The notes beneath the pieces are model-generated. The model ran no database searches and was not told where the DNA came from. It saw only the letters and a program-made list of their open reading frames with translations. The position numbers and the translations under genes were made by a program. This document shows positions 1 through 10,080 of a stretch of DNA of 64,000 nt, piece by piece. Positions within the stretch are counted from its first letter, which is position 1. Every line of letters starts with the position of its first letter. This DNA is from Saccopteryx bilineata (Eukaryota; Chordata; Mammalia; Chiroptera; Emballonuridae): NCBI RefSeq assembly GCF_036850765.1, contig NC_089493.1:186777140-186841139 (forward strand). The letters are read 5' to 3'.

Positions 1-620
1 GGAAGAAAAAAAATAAGGCAAAAATGTGTCAGAGCTGATTGGCATTATATAGGGAAATACCAGGAGAATATATAATGAGGCTGAGAATATGGAACTAATG
101 AAAAAGTAGCACAACAAAAAAGAACAAGAAAGACTGGTGTGGAAAACTGGACACAAAGTGAGGGAGTCAGGGAGGAGACGAGACAATTTCTCTAGAGTTC
201 CGGGAACCGAACACACAAAGGAGCCCAATTAGATGACAACTTGCTAGAAGAAATATTTCATAGCTAATTGGGGATTATCAGTTAGCCTAAAGGGAATAAA
301 ATCAGAGCATTTTTGAGCCTCCTCATTTCAGATTCACTTGCTTTATTTTTCCAAGTTTGAAACAAATGTTCTTGCTTTTCGTATCATAATTAAAAAAAAA
401 TACATGTGTGAAACAAATTAATAACTAACCAAACTTTCTGATTTCTGAGAGGAGATTCATTTTCAAGTGAATCACAGACACACTGAGATTTACAAAGTAT
501 TTGCCCCACTGTTTCATCTTTTTTGTCACTGCTAGGTCACTGTGATGTATCCTCTGGGAACTCACATATTTCATGGAGATTTTTCATCTCCTTTTTAACC
601 TATAGCTTCTCCAGACATAG
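1..620. other. Unique AT-rich sequence, nothing recognised
   Basis: I see no open reading frame of gene-like composition, no tRNA-like head and no terminal repeats here. The stretch is ordinary AT-rich mammalian DNA leading into the GATA microsatellite. It may contain old decayed repeats that cannot be recognised by eye. Confidence 0.5.
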
Positions 621-622
621 GT

Positions 623-637
623 AAGATAGATAGATAC

Positions 638-681
<44 letters not shown>

Positions 682-701
682 GATAGATAAGATAGATAGA
701 A
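623..701. repeat. (GATA)n microsatellite
   Basis: A run of gata tetranucleotides with a few interruptions (gatacata, agata) occupies about 80 bases. The reverse strand reads as a tyrosine/isoleucine/serine-rich ORF, which is a by-product of the repeat and not a gene. Confidence 0.95.
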
Positions 702-991
702 AGAAACATAATACTTAGCTTTAATGTGACAGAATATAGATGAACAATTGAACAATTTAGGGTCGTTTCTGGTTGCCTGAATAAATAAAGTGGAAACAAC
801 ACTGAAAGATTTTTTTTAACAAAAAAATAAGGGAGGGGGGAGTGCTTATGCCAAAATGTTTCTTTTTCAGGATCCTTTGCTTATCATTTTGGCTGCTGGT
901 CAGTCACTAGGTAAACTGAGGGTAAAACAAAGAATACCATCAATATGTGGTATCTTAGATACTTTTGTTATCCCTATAAAATAAATGATTA

Positions 992-1316
992 GCCCTAGCC
1001 AGTTGGCTCAGAGGTAGAATATCAGTCCAGCATGTGTAAGCCCTGGGTTCAATTCCCAGTCAGGGCATACCCCTCACCCTTCTATCTCTATCTCTTTCTT
1101 CTCTCGCAGCCATGGCTCAGTTAGAGCAAGTGGGCCAGGGTGCCAAGGATGGATCCATGGCCTCACCTCAGGCGCTAAAATAGCTCAGTTGCTGAGCAAT
1201 GGAGCAGCGGCTCCAGGTGGGCAGAGCATCACCCCATAGGTGGCTTGTTGCGTGGATCCCAGCCGGGGCACAAGCAGGAGTCTATATGTCTGCATCCCCG
1301 CCTCTCACTTCACTGG
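992..1316 (+). mobile_element. Rhin-1-type SINE, old diverged copy
   Basis: The element starts with a tRNA-like head: gccctagccagttggctcag supplies the A box and gggttcaattcc the B box. A pyrimidine-rich stretch and the body module with gcagagcatcacccc follow, then a gtggatccc/caggagtctat end. It is clearly more diverged than the other copies in the window. Its 3' end runs directly into an inverted Ves-type SINE, so the poly-A tail and target duplication are not clear. Confidence 0.8.
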
Positions 1317-1408
1317 TTGATTCTTGTATGTACCCTGACCAAGGATCGAGCCCACAACCTTGGCATATAGAGATGATGTGCTAACCAACTGAGCTACCTG
1401 GCCAGAGC
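1317..1408 (-). mobile_element. Ves-type SINE fragment
   Basis: Read on the minus strand, this has a tRNA-like head (ggccaggtagctcagttggt) and a gggctcgatccttggtcagg B-box region followed by gtacatacaagaatc. That is the usual head and start of body of bat Ves SINEs. Only about 90 bases are present. It abuts the preceding SINE tail to tail. Confidence 0.7.
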
Positions 1409-1649
1409 CCTAAAGATACATTTTTTTGTTTCTTTACCATGATATATGGGAAAGGAGTGTTTTCAATGACCCTCTACTCTGGAGTCAGTATTTTGCCACA
1501 CTACCCATGGCACATGGTGATTGCAGATTATTCGGAAATAAAACAGCCTTCTCACTTTTGAAGATCTCAAGTTGTCTGCTCTTTAGACGCCAGGTGGCGA
1601 TCTACACAGGATTTGGAGAATTGGCTGCCATGTCTTAAAACCATGAGCT

Positions 1650-1930
1650 CAATAAATTTATCCACTCATTCCACAAATATTTATTGAGCACCTGGTATTT
1701 GGCTGAGTGCTTAGGGACAAAACCCCAAATAGAATGCATTCTCCATCCTTGCAGAAATCACAAGGAAGCAAATAATTACAATAGAGTGTGATAAAGACAA
1801 GATGAATGAAGTGTGAGGGAGAGGCCAGGTGGTTGGGAGAGAAAGGAGAAAGTCAGAACAGGATTTTTAGAAAAGTAAGACACCTTTTGAACTGAGTCTT
1901 ACAAAGCAAACTTGAAAATTGCAGTTAACT
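1650..1930 (+). repeat. L2-like ancient LINE fragment
   Basis: The text caaatatttattgagcacct followed by ggctgagtgcttaggga resembles the L2 3' region, and downstream words match the usual continuation (cacaaggaagc, gtgataaagacaagatgaatg). It is ancient and heavily mutated, so the limits are approximate. Confidence 0.5.
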
Positions 1931-1987
1931 ACTTGAAGATGTGTTTTGAGGGGGCAGCAGGGTAAGAATTAGTTTTTAAAATGGAAT

Positions 1988-2142
1988 TCCTGAGCCTGTC
2001 CAGATAGTTCAGTTGGTTAGAGTGTTATCCCGATACACGGAGGTTGTGGGTTTGATCCCTAGTCAGTGCACATACAGGAACAGATCAGTGTTTCTGTCTC
2101 TCTTTCTCCCTTCCTCTTAATAAGTAAAAGTTAAATATATAC
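1988..2142 (+). mobile_element. Ves-type SINE
   Basis: A tRNA-like head (gcctgtccagatagttcagt, B-box region gggtttgatccctagtcag) is followed by acatacaggaacagatcagtgtttctgtctctctttctccc and an A-rich end. It is short, about 150 bases, as usual for Ves elements, and moderately diverged. Confidence 0.75.
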
Positions 2143-2159
2143 CTGGAATTCCTAGAAGA

Positions 2160-2465
2160 ATTATCTTTCATTCACTGCTTTATTTAGCAAGTACATACTA
2201 AGCAACTGTTATGTTGCTTTGTTGGACCTTAGGAAATAACAATGACCAGGACAAAAAATAAATATTTGATCCTGCATGGAGTTTCCATTCTTGACTGGAG
2301 ACAGACAATATGCAAATTATTACAGTAATAGCTACTACTGACAAAATGCATACTGTGTGCCAGGCACTGTCCACGGCTTTATATCGAATGACTCATTTAA
2401 ACCTTAGGACAATCCAGTGAGTATGTGTCCATTATGGAGAAAATTGAGGAACAGTCATACAAAAC
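2160..2465 (+). repeat. L2-like and MIR-like fragments
   Basis: The first part (catactaagcaactgttatg, cctgcatggagtttccattc, gacagacaatatgcaaa) resembles L2. The part from about 2325 (actgtgtgccaggcactg, ctcatttaaaccttagga, gagaaaattgaggaac) matches the MIR core pattern. Both are ancient mammalian repeats, so the limits are approximate. Confidence 0.55.
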
Positions 2466-2469
2466 TATT

Positions 2470-3275
2470 AGCGTGGTGGGCTGGGTCTCCAGGCGAGGCA
2501 ACCTGGATTTGGGTTTATTCTCTCAAGTACTGTAATAAATTGCCAGTCAAAATAAAGCAATGAAAATGTAACCTACCCTTAGGAATTCGTAAGTGGTGTA
2601 GAAAAAAAGAAAACAGTGTAAACGGAGAGAATGCTTGATGGGAATAAAGACTGTTTTAGGTAGCCAAGCAGACATTGTCAAGTACCCTTGGGTACTTCAG
2701 GAGGGTCAGGCCAGACTCCAGCTACTAATGCCTGCATGCCTTCGTCTGTGGGCTTTTTCTAGAGCCAAAGGAAAGCTGCTTTGCTCTGGAACAGGGCAGA
2801 ACCAAAGTGGAAGGGAAAACCTCTCCTCCCCGCCCCCCTCTGAAGCGTTGTCAAACAACGCCTCTCACGACTTGGTCCACAGCCATCCCCAGCTTCCGTA
2901 GCCTCGTGCAGGATACCTCTACAGCGTGTTCTAGATGTTTTCCAGAGTTCTTCTGTAAGATTGAGCTCCATTGGGCCACCGTGGTGGCTGGCTCGATCAC
3001 GCACTTCCTATAGTCACTTCCTGTAGCAGGGTTTTCCTTCCCCATACACCTGGGCTGCTTCTCCTGGAATATTCATCTTGGAGTCATCCTTTGGGAAAAT
3101 ATAAACTAAGATAGACTGGCCGCCGGGAAATGCATCTCTGAGGGAAATTTTAAGGAAGACCATTGTAGGTAGAGGACCTATTCATGCCTAGGCAAGGCCA
3201 CTGTGACGGGTGGGAGTGGAGTGAGCAAAGGGGGTAAGGAGGAAATGAGCCTAAGGTGGCGGCAGGGGACCAGGG
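2470..3275. other. Unique sequence, nothing recognised
   Basis: Several short overlapping ORFs occur on both strands around 2635-3045, but none has a recognisable domain and they contradict each other in frame and strand. I see no repeat head, TIR or RNA gene. Confidence 0.45.
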
Positions 3276-3283
3276 AGCAAAGG

Positions 3284-3568
3284 TTTCTTTTTTGTTTGTT
3301 TTTTTCCTTGTGACAGAGAGAGACAGATAGAGGGACAGACAGACAGAAAGGGAGAGAGATGAGAAGCATCAATTCTTTGTTGCAGCACCTTAGTTGTTCT
3401 TCGATTGCTTTCTCGTATCTACCTTGACCGTGGGGGCTACAGCAGACTGAGGGACTGCTTGCTCAAACCAGATGAGCCCGGCTCAAGCCGGTGACTGCAG
3501 GGTTTCGAACCTGGGTCCCCCGCGTCCCAGTCAAATCCTCTATCCACTGCGCCACCTCCTGGTCAGGC
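3284..3568 (-). mobile_element. Second SINE family (cctgaccagg head)
   Basis: On the minus strand the element begins cctgaccaggaggtggcgca and contains a gggtttcgaacc-type B-box region on the opposite strand. It continues with the module that includes caatcgaagaacaactaagg and ends in a ctctctttctgtctgtctg tail. A short duplication, agcaaag, occurs at 3276-3282 and 3569-3575. The same family appears at 18049 and 38811. I recognise it as a tRNA-derived bat SINE different from the Rhin-1 type, but I am unsure of its formal name. Confidence 0.8.
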
Positions 3569-3704
3569 AGCAAAGATCATTTGAGGCCATGGGGAGTCCT
3601 TCAGAAAGGAAAGGAATAGCACACTGTTCTGTAGGAGACAGGGGGGGGAAAGCCTGCTAAAATATTAGCTCTAAAAGAAAACTTCAGAGAAGATCCAACC
3701 TACC

Positions 3705-4165
3705 CCCCCTTTTTAAATTGAATTCATTAACAAATTAACATTTGTTAATAAAATTATATACATTTCGGGTGTACAATTCTATAACACATCATCTGTATAT
3801 TGTACTGAATGTTCACCGCCCCAAGTTAAGTCTCCTTCCATCACCATTGAACTCCCTTTACCCCCTTTACCTCCTCTACCCCCGTTTCCTCTGCTAATCT
3901 CCATAGCATTGCTCCGTTGCTGTGTCTGAGTTTTGTTGTCGTTGTTGTGTAATCCCTTCACCTTTTCCACCCAGCCCTCCAACAGCCCCCCTTGGACAGC
4001 TGTCAATCTGTCCTCTGTGTCTATGAGTCTGTTTCTATTTTGTTTGTTAATTAATTTTGTTCATTAGATTCCACCTATCAGTGAAGTTGTATGGCCCTTG
4101 TCCTTCTCTGACTGGCTCATTTCACGTGGCATACTGCTCTCCAGGCCCATCCGTCCCGTTCTTCT
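3705..4165 (-). mobile_element. Old L1 3'-end fragment
   Basis: Read on the plus strand this shows the reverse complement of an L1 3' end: acatttcgggtgtacaattc, ctgtatattgtactgaatg, a C/T-rich block of ccctttac words, then ccttctctgactggctcatt and caggcccatccgtcc. Similar words occur at 41740-42200 and, in the other orientation, at 41150-41560, so these are related mammalian L1 tails of different age. Confidence 0.75.
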
Positions 4166-5729
4166 TATAAATGGGGGAAGTGAGGTCTAGGTTACAGTGC
4201 TAGGGACGGGAGAAGACAAGTCTTCTACCTAAACATGAATCACAAATCTGTCTGATTCACTCTCTACATTTAAGAGAGTAGTATTCACCTTAGAAACTTA
4301 CCATGAGAATAAGGACAACAAATCGGAACTATGAATAAAAGAGACACAATACTATCAAGAGTGTGTCCTCAGAAAGAAACACCAATCTTCTTATTTTGTT
4401 TCAGACAGGGAGAGGAAGAGAGGGGAGGGAGAAGGGAAGCACTCATTTGTGGCTCCCCTCAGTCGTGCATTCTTTGGTGGCTTCCCGTGTGTTCCCTATG
4501 GGGGGGGGCAGATCTGCAGCTTTGTCATTTCGCAACAATGCTATTAACCAACATGAGCTAACTGGCCACGGACTTTTAATTTTTTATTAACCACCGCTTT
4601 CTCCATGTTCAGGGCTTCTGCCCCCCATGCAGCTCTTTCCACTCCCTCCCCCCCCCCCCCCGGTGGGCAGAGTGGCAGGCGCCCCCGGTCCTACTCCATG
4701 CGCGCACAGGTGAGACAGGTCTGGAAACCAGGCCACATGTTACACGGGCATCCAGGTCAGGAATTTCTGATCTGTGGGCTCACTGTTTCGAGCCTTAATG
4801 TTAACGTCAATTCTGGCACCTGCCAGTTAGTGGGCACTTGGTGTCACTCAGCAACTCCATCATCAGCGTCAGGCCCTCCATCTAAATACTAAGACTGGTG
4901 GGTTGAATCTCTCTGCGGCTCTCTTCGCCAGAACTAAGCAAGTGCTCTGTGAATTTGTTTGGCGTGTTTACTGTTTATGCATGAGATGAGATGAATTCTA
5001 GCAATGCCAAAGGGAGGGATTGAGTCATTTATTAAGTACGGTCTTGGACAGGTGTCTCAAATATCAATTCTAGGATTTAATCTAAATTAATCTTCAGAAA
5101 AGTTAGATTTAATGGAAGTGAGAGCCCAGAGGAGTCCAAAGTGGAGGGAGCTGGATGCTAAAACCCGAGCACCTCTATTTATGCAATCTTTTAAATCAAC
5201 TCTGTTACTTGGCTGTTATCCTTCTGTGTTCTGAGGTAGAAAGTGTTTGAAAATTGGTAGTGGCTCACTGGTTGACAGGATTTATACAGAATAAGTTGTT
5301 TACTCTTTATCCCTAACCTTGGCATATAGTCAGTTATTTGCAAATAAAGCCACACAGTCATAGCTGAGAACAGCCCACGGAGTTTTTGGCCTCTATATGC
5401 ATCCCTGCATATACATTTATATTTAGGCTGTAACTGTATTCTACTGTATTAGACCATATTTCCTGATCACAAAATTTAATACTGAACAGCAGAGTTTGAA
5501 ATAGATAAGGAAAAATTGTCTAAATGGCCACAACACATCATTTCGAACTATTGACAGGTAAAAAAAAAAAAATGTGGATTATCTATCACTGAATACAATT
5601 TATAAAATGTATTGTCAAAGCCAAAGCTGGAACCTAAGTCTGACATCTGTCTCCTCTTCAAGCACCGTGCCTCTTGCAAATCACAAAATATTTTCAATGT
5701 GGCTGAGTAATAACACACACACACATATA
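4166..5729. other. Unique sequence with a C14-like run
   Basis: No gene or repeat is recognised. A homopolymer run of C lies near 4646-4661 and a run of G near 4501. The small ORFs here have no recognisable domain. Confidence 0.4.
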
Positions 5730-5731
5730 TA

Positions 5732-5860
5732 CAGGTGTGGGCAAAAGTAGGTTTACAGTAGTGAGTACGCAAAACACAGGGTTTATTCTTGTATTATTAC
5801 TTAATATTTTTATGTTATTTTTCATATGAACAACCATAAACCTTCTTTTGACCCACCCTG
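5732..5860. mobile_element. 129-bp mariner-type MITE
   Basis: The left end caggtgtgggcaaaagtagg and the right end (reverse complement cagggtgggtcaaaagaagg) are imperfect terminal inverted repeats of about 27 bases. The element is flanked on both sides by TA (5730-5731 and 5861-5862), the target duplication of Tc1/mariner elements. The centre is AT-rich with no coding capacity, so it is a non-autonomous copy mobilised in trans. It is inserted in a CA/TA-rich microsatellite. Confidence 0.85.
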
Positions 5861-6360
5861 TATTTATGTGTGTGTGTATGCATATACACACATATATACA
5901 CACACATACTAATTTAAAAGACCTTGGCTTTCAACAACACAGAATTAAATTAACAATTGTGCAAACAAATGCGAACAGAAAGGATTCATGATGTATTTTG
6001 TGAATGTGTTCATCTAAATTAATTTCCCAGAGATGGTGTTTGAGAGCTCTTGCTAGTAGCTCTTACAGCACTGGAAATGTCTTGATAGCATGTTTACATT
6101 TTAGTATTAAAGAGAAATGGGCTGGCGCAAATTCCACTGCTAATGACCAATGCAATAAAATCTAAAGAGTACTTAAAGATACCCAAAATTGCCAAGAAGT
6201 TCAAGTAGAAAGTGTATTGTTGAAGAATAAATAAAAGAAAAGAAAAAAAAAAACCAGTTCCAATAAGGAAATAAATTGAGGTGAAAAAGCATGAAATAAA
6301 ACAGTGAAGTGTAGGAAGTTACCAGATAAAGCTTCCTGAACCTGGCAGAAATCAAAGAAT

Positions 6361-6424
6361 TTTCTTTTCTTTCCTTTCTCTTCTCTTTTTCTTTCTTCCT
6401 TCCTCCCTCTCTTCTTTTTTTTTT
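6361..6424. repeat. Pyrimidine-rich low-complexity tract
   Basis: A run of tttcttttctttcc words on the plus strand makes a polypurine strand on the minus strand. The minus-strand ORF through it is lysine- and arginine-rich only because of this composition. Confidence 0.8.
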
Positions 6425-6484
6425 CATTTCAGATCAATACATTCTGATAAAATATTTTATCTTCTAGAATAGAGGATAGTAATT

Positions 6485-6705
6485 GTTTTCTATAGATAGA
6501 AGAGTAAATATTTTCAGCTTTGCAAGCTTTGCAAACTTTACAATCTCTGTTGCAACTCTTTGACTCTGCCATTGTGTTCTAAAAGAAGCTAGACATTACT
6601 AAATGAACAGTTCCAATGGCTGTGTTCCAGTAAAACTTTATGCTCAGAAGAAGGTAGCAGGTGAAATTTGACCTGAGGGTTGCTGTTTGTCAATCCTTGT
6701 TCTAG
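6485..6705. repeat. hAT-Charlie-like ancient DNA transposon remnant
   Basis: Words such as gagtaaatattttcagctttg, ctctgttgcaactctttgac, tctgccattgt and ctgtgttccagtaaaacttt match the common mammalian non-autonomous hAT element whose consensus contains 'agtaaatattttaggctttg...tctctgttgcaac'. The TIRs have decayed. The exact subfamily is not assigned. Confidence 0.5.
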
Positions 6706-7274
6706 AAAGGTATCTTTTATAGACATTTACCCCAACACTACTCTTTTCCATGGACAACAGAAGTATGAGTAATATTTTTTGGTACAGTACTCAAAGGCTG
6801 ACCTATTTATTATGCTCATTCTGATTGTTTAAATATGGGATAGAAATAATTATTTATAAATATTTGGTACCATCTGGGTACTATTTTCATGGTTTCCAGT
6901 ATATGATCTTACCATAATTCTGAGAACAATGCTGTCAGTCTAGTATGACCTTTCTCATTTTAGAAAAATGCAGCAATGTTAAGAAACTTGAATGAATCTG
7001 TATAGCTGCTAAGTATTGATGTTGGAATTTAAAGCCTTTGCCTTTTGCAAATATTTGTGCACATTGTGTATGTTTATCAAACCTTTCCACATTTTTGTGA
7101 GGAGGAAAGAGTAACAGTGAGAATGTAGATAGCATGCCACAAGATACTGTGAGAATTGCTACACCTTGATCTCAAACATTCTGGTATTTCAGCTTATGAA
7201 GGATTTATTAGTTTCTGAGGCAGTACCTCTTTCTTCAAAACATACTCAGAATTCAAATAAGGAAATAACCAATG

Positions 7275-7445
7275 CCAGTGGTTCTTAATTGAGGACAGTG
7301 TCACTATACAGAGAACTCTGGAAAGGTGTGTCTTTGGGGCAGTGGCAGTGACTGGGTGGGGGGGTGATGACTCTAGCCTGTGGTGGGAGAGGGTCACGAA
7401 TCCTGAAACAAAATTGATAGTCTCATAAGATGAAGATGTGTCGTA
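7275..7445. repeat. MER20-like hAT remnant (tentative)
   Basis: The start, ccagtggttcttaattgagg, and the following ggaaaggtgtgtctttggg, cagtggcagtgactggg resemble a decayed MER20-type element. The right end is not clear. This call rests on a loose word match only. Confidence 0.35.
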
Positions 7446-7573
7446 CCCATAATGCAGAAAGTCCTACACCCTGTACACTCAGTTAAAAAAAAACAACAAA
7501 TATATTGACTAGTGACAGATCAGGTTGAATAGCCACCCAACAAATACTCCTTGCTTCTTCCTTGTTAACTTAG

Positions 7574-7979
7574 GTTTTTTTATTATTATTTATTATTATT
7601 ATTATTATTATTATTTTGTATTTTTCTGAAGCTGGAAACGGGGATAGACAGTCAGACAGACTCCTGCATGTGCCCGACCGGGATCCACCCGGCACACCCA
7701 CCAGGGGGTGATGCTCTGCCCCTCCGGGGTGTCGCTCTGTCGAGACCAGAGCCACTCTAGTGCCTGGGGCAGAGGCCAAGGAGCCATCCCCAGCACCCCA
7801 GCCATCTTTGCTCCAATGGAGCCTCGGCTGCGGGAGGGGAAGAGAGAGACAGAGAGGAAGGAGAGGGGGAGGGGTGGAGAAGCAGATGAGCGCCTCTCCT
7901 GTGTGCCCTGGCCGGGAATCGAACCAGGCACTTCTGCATTCCAGGCCAATGCTCTACCACTGAGCCAACCAGCCAGGGC
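7574..7979 (-). mobile_element. Rhin-1-type SINE with ATT-expanded tail
   Basis: Minus-strand SINE: the head at the right end gives ggccctggctggttggctca, and the body and the cagcttcagaaaaatac tail lie to the left. The poly-A tail has turned into an (ATT)n microsatellite at about 7577-7614. A 13-base target-site duplication, cttgttaacttag, is found at 7561-7573 and 7980-7992, so both element limits are well set. The spurious ORFs across it on both strands are repeat shadows. Confidence 0.95.
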
Positions 7980-7992
7980 CTTGTTAACTTAG

Positions 7993-9600
7993 TTTTGTTT
8001 TTTATTCAGGAAGCAGTCAGATAGCTATGAGCTCCAAGAATGCTGGCCCCTCCCCAGCTGCAGAAGATGGACCGTGTTTTTAATCCAATCACAGTAACCC
8101 TCATTCTGCTCTACCAATGACTGGGTTTACACTAGGGCATCTGACTCTGTCCCGACCTAATATACATAAAGAAAGCCTACTTCACAGCTCCTGGGAAAAG
8201 TTTCCCTCCATGATAAAAAGAGCAAGTTGAATCATGAAACATTTCTTTCTTCTTTGGATATTACCATGGAAGCATTTCATGCTTGGATCTGTCATAGATC
8301 TTTCTCAACTATGAGAGAAAAGCCAAGGGTTGACCAGGAACACTGAACCCATGCTTGATATTGTTGAGGCGCTCAATCTGATGACTGACTATTTTAGGAT
8401 TCTGTAATAGGAGAATTTGTTTACACCGTAGACCACCTGTAGTTAGGTATTCTCTTAGTTTATCCAGAAGAATCTAAAATGCTACGTAGAAACTTGAATT
8501 GTCATTTACACAGAACCAAAAAGTATTAAGAGCAGAGCTCAGGTACAGATTTCTCACCTTTGGCTCAAAAACTTTTGATTGGAACTTGTGGGATTCTAAT
8601 TACCCACATCCAAGTTTAAGTTCAAACCAAAATACGCATCTATTACCACGATTTGGGGGGAAAGACATATTTACTCTTATATTGAAATGATTGGATACCT
8701 TCAGATTGAGGAAAACACGAGATACAAGATACATTACGTCACTTGCTTTCGGAAACAGAGGTCTCACTTTAGAAAACAATGTTATAACATTAGAAAAACT
8801 GCCTCTATTCCAGGGCATAAGTCAGTAAAAGGTGATTTTTGTAGTTTTCATTTTAAAGAGCAACTCTGAAGGACTACAGTATGAAATGATAGATTTTTTT
8901 CTCTCTGAAACATCTTCTAACTCTGATTTGTTATAGTAACTTAATTAAAATTACCGAAATACAAATTTATAGCTAGTAACAATCTGGGTTGAAACAAGAA
9001 GTAATTGAAAGGCTTATGAATGTAGGTGCATTGAACCACATGGTGGGCAAGCAGATGGAGGGCAGGCAACAGGTGTCATGTGGCCATAGAAGAGATGGAA
9101 AAGGAAATTTGAGTGGAACAAAAAATAAAAAATAAAAATAATTATCCTCTTTATAATTTTTGTCAAAAAAAAATCTCTTTCTCTAAATAGAATATTTTAA
9201 TTTTTTTGACTCTTTTAATCCAATGATCTGTTCTATAGATTAAATCTATAGAATGGACCCCAAACCATTTATCTTAAACCTGTCAGTCCAACAGAGGAAC
9301 ATTAATAAAATATAGAAGATTCTGGAAGGGAGCCATGGATTACCAATGCCTCACCTTGATTACCAAACCTAGTTTGAAATGTCTCAACGTATCTAAATAG
9401 GAACTGCCTTCTTCTGTTCTCTTTTGAATGCCAGGACTTGCAATGGTCTGTGGCGTCCCACTAGTGCTATTAGAGCATTTTTGGACATGTGGGTGTGAGA
9501 GGGACAAGAAGCATTCGCCATAGAGTCTTCACCTCTGTGACTTTTCCCGTGCCATCCGGATCCCTGCATTTTCTCTACATGTCTGTTTGGAAGGAGAATT
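7993..9600. other. Unique AT-rich sequence
   Basis: I found no recognisable repeat, RNA or coding feature. The ORFs are short and lack domains. Confidence 0.4.
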
Positions 9601-9649
9601 AGGTTTTAAACAATAATGATAAAAAGATGTGAACATTCCAAAGACAAGG

Positions 9650-10080
9650 AAACACCCTCAAATTCAACTCCCCCAGTTGAGCTGCATCCTGATTGAAATG
9701 CTCCTCTATGACAACCGGCCGGGAGAGCCCACGCCGCGGCGTGGAGAGTTTGGCGTGATCCAACAGGTGGATCTGTTCCCGCCTGCTCCTGTCTGCGGCG
9801 ACCGGGAGAGCACACTTTCTTTGTCCTGCCCGGGCTGCGTTTATCCTTCACAAATATCCACAAACCTCAGCGGGGATTTGGCCGAGAGAATAGGATCACT
9901 CCTTGCAGGGAAAAAACCGGTAATAAAGCTAGGAGGCTTTGTACAGGATCTGAAAGCCGCCCTCCAAATTTGCCGGGGGTTGAGGGGGCGTGGGGGTGGC
10001 CGTGTGATTAGGACAGAAGGCTGCTGGGGGGGAGGGGGGGTTGTCAGGCAAGCCCGGGGGGATGCCCTGTGACTGTTCGG
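9650..10080. other. Small CpG-rich patch with a perfect palindrome
   Basis: This stretch is distinctly richer in G, C and CpG than the surrounding desert. It contains a perfect 16-base palindrome, ccacgccgcggcgtgg, at 9729-9744, and G-runs at 9978-10060. A plus-strand ORF (9629-10072, 147 codons) runs through it. The predicted protein has no motif I recognise and ends in a glycine/arginine-rich part produced by the G-runs, so I do not call it a gene. It could be a small orphan CpG island, an enhancer or a remnant of something older. Confidence 0.4.

Noticed and set aside
9629..10072. 147-codon plus-strand ORF in the CpG-rich patch
   Set aside because: No domain or motif recognised; the C-terminal part is a glycine/arginine-rich by-product of G-runs. 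No splice-site or start context argues for a gene.
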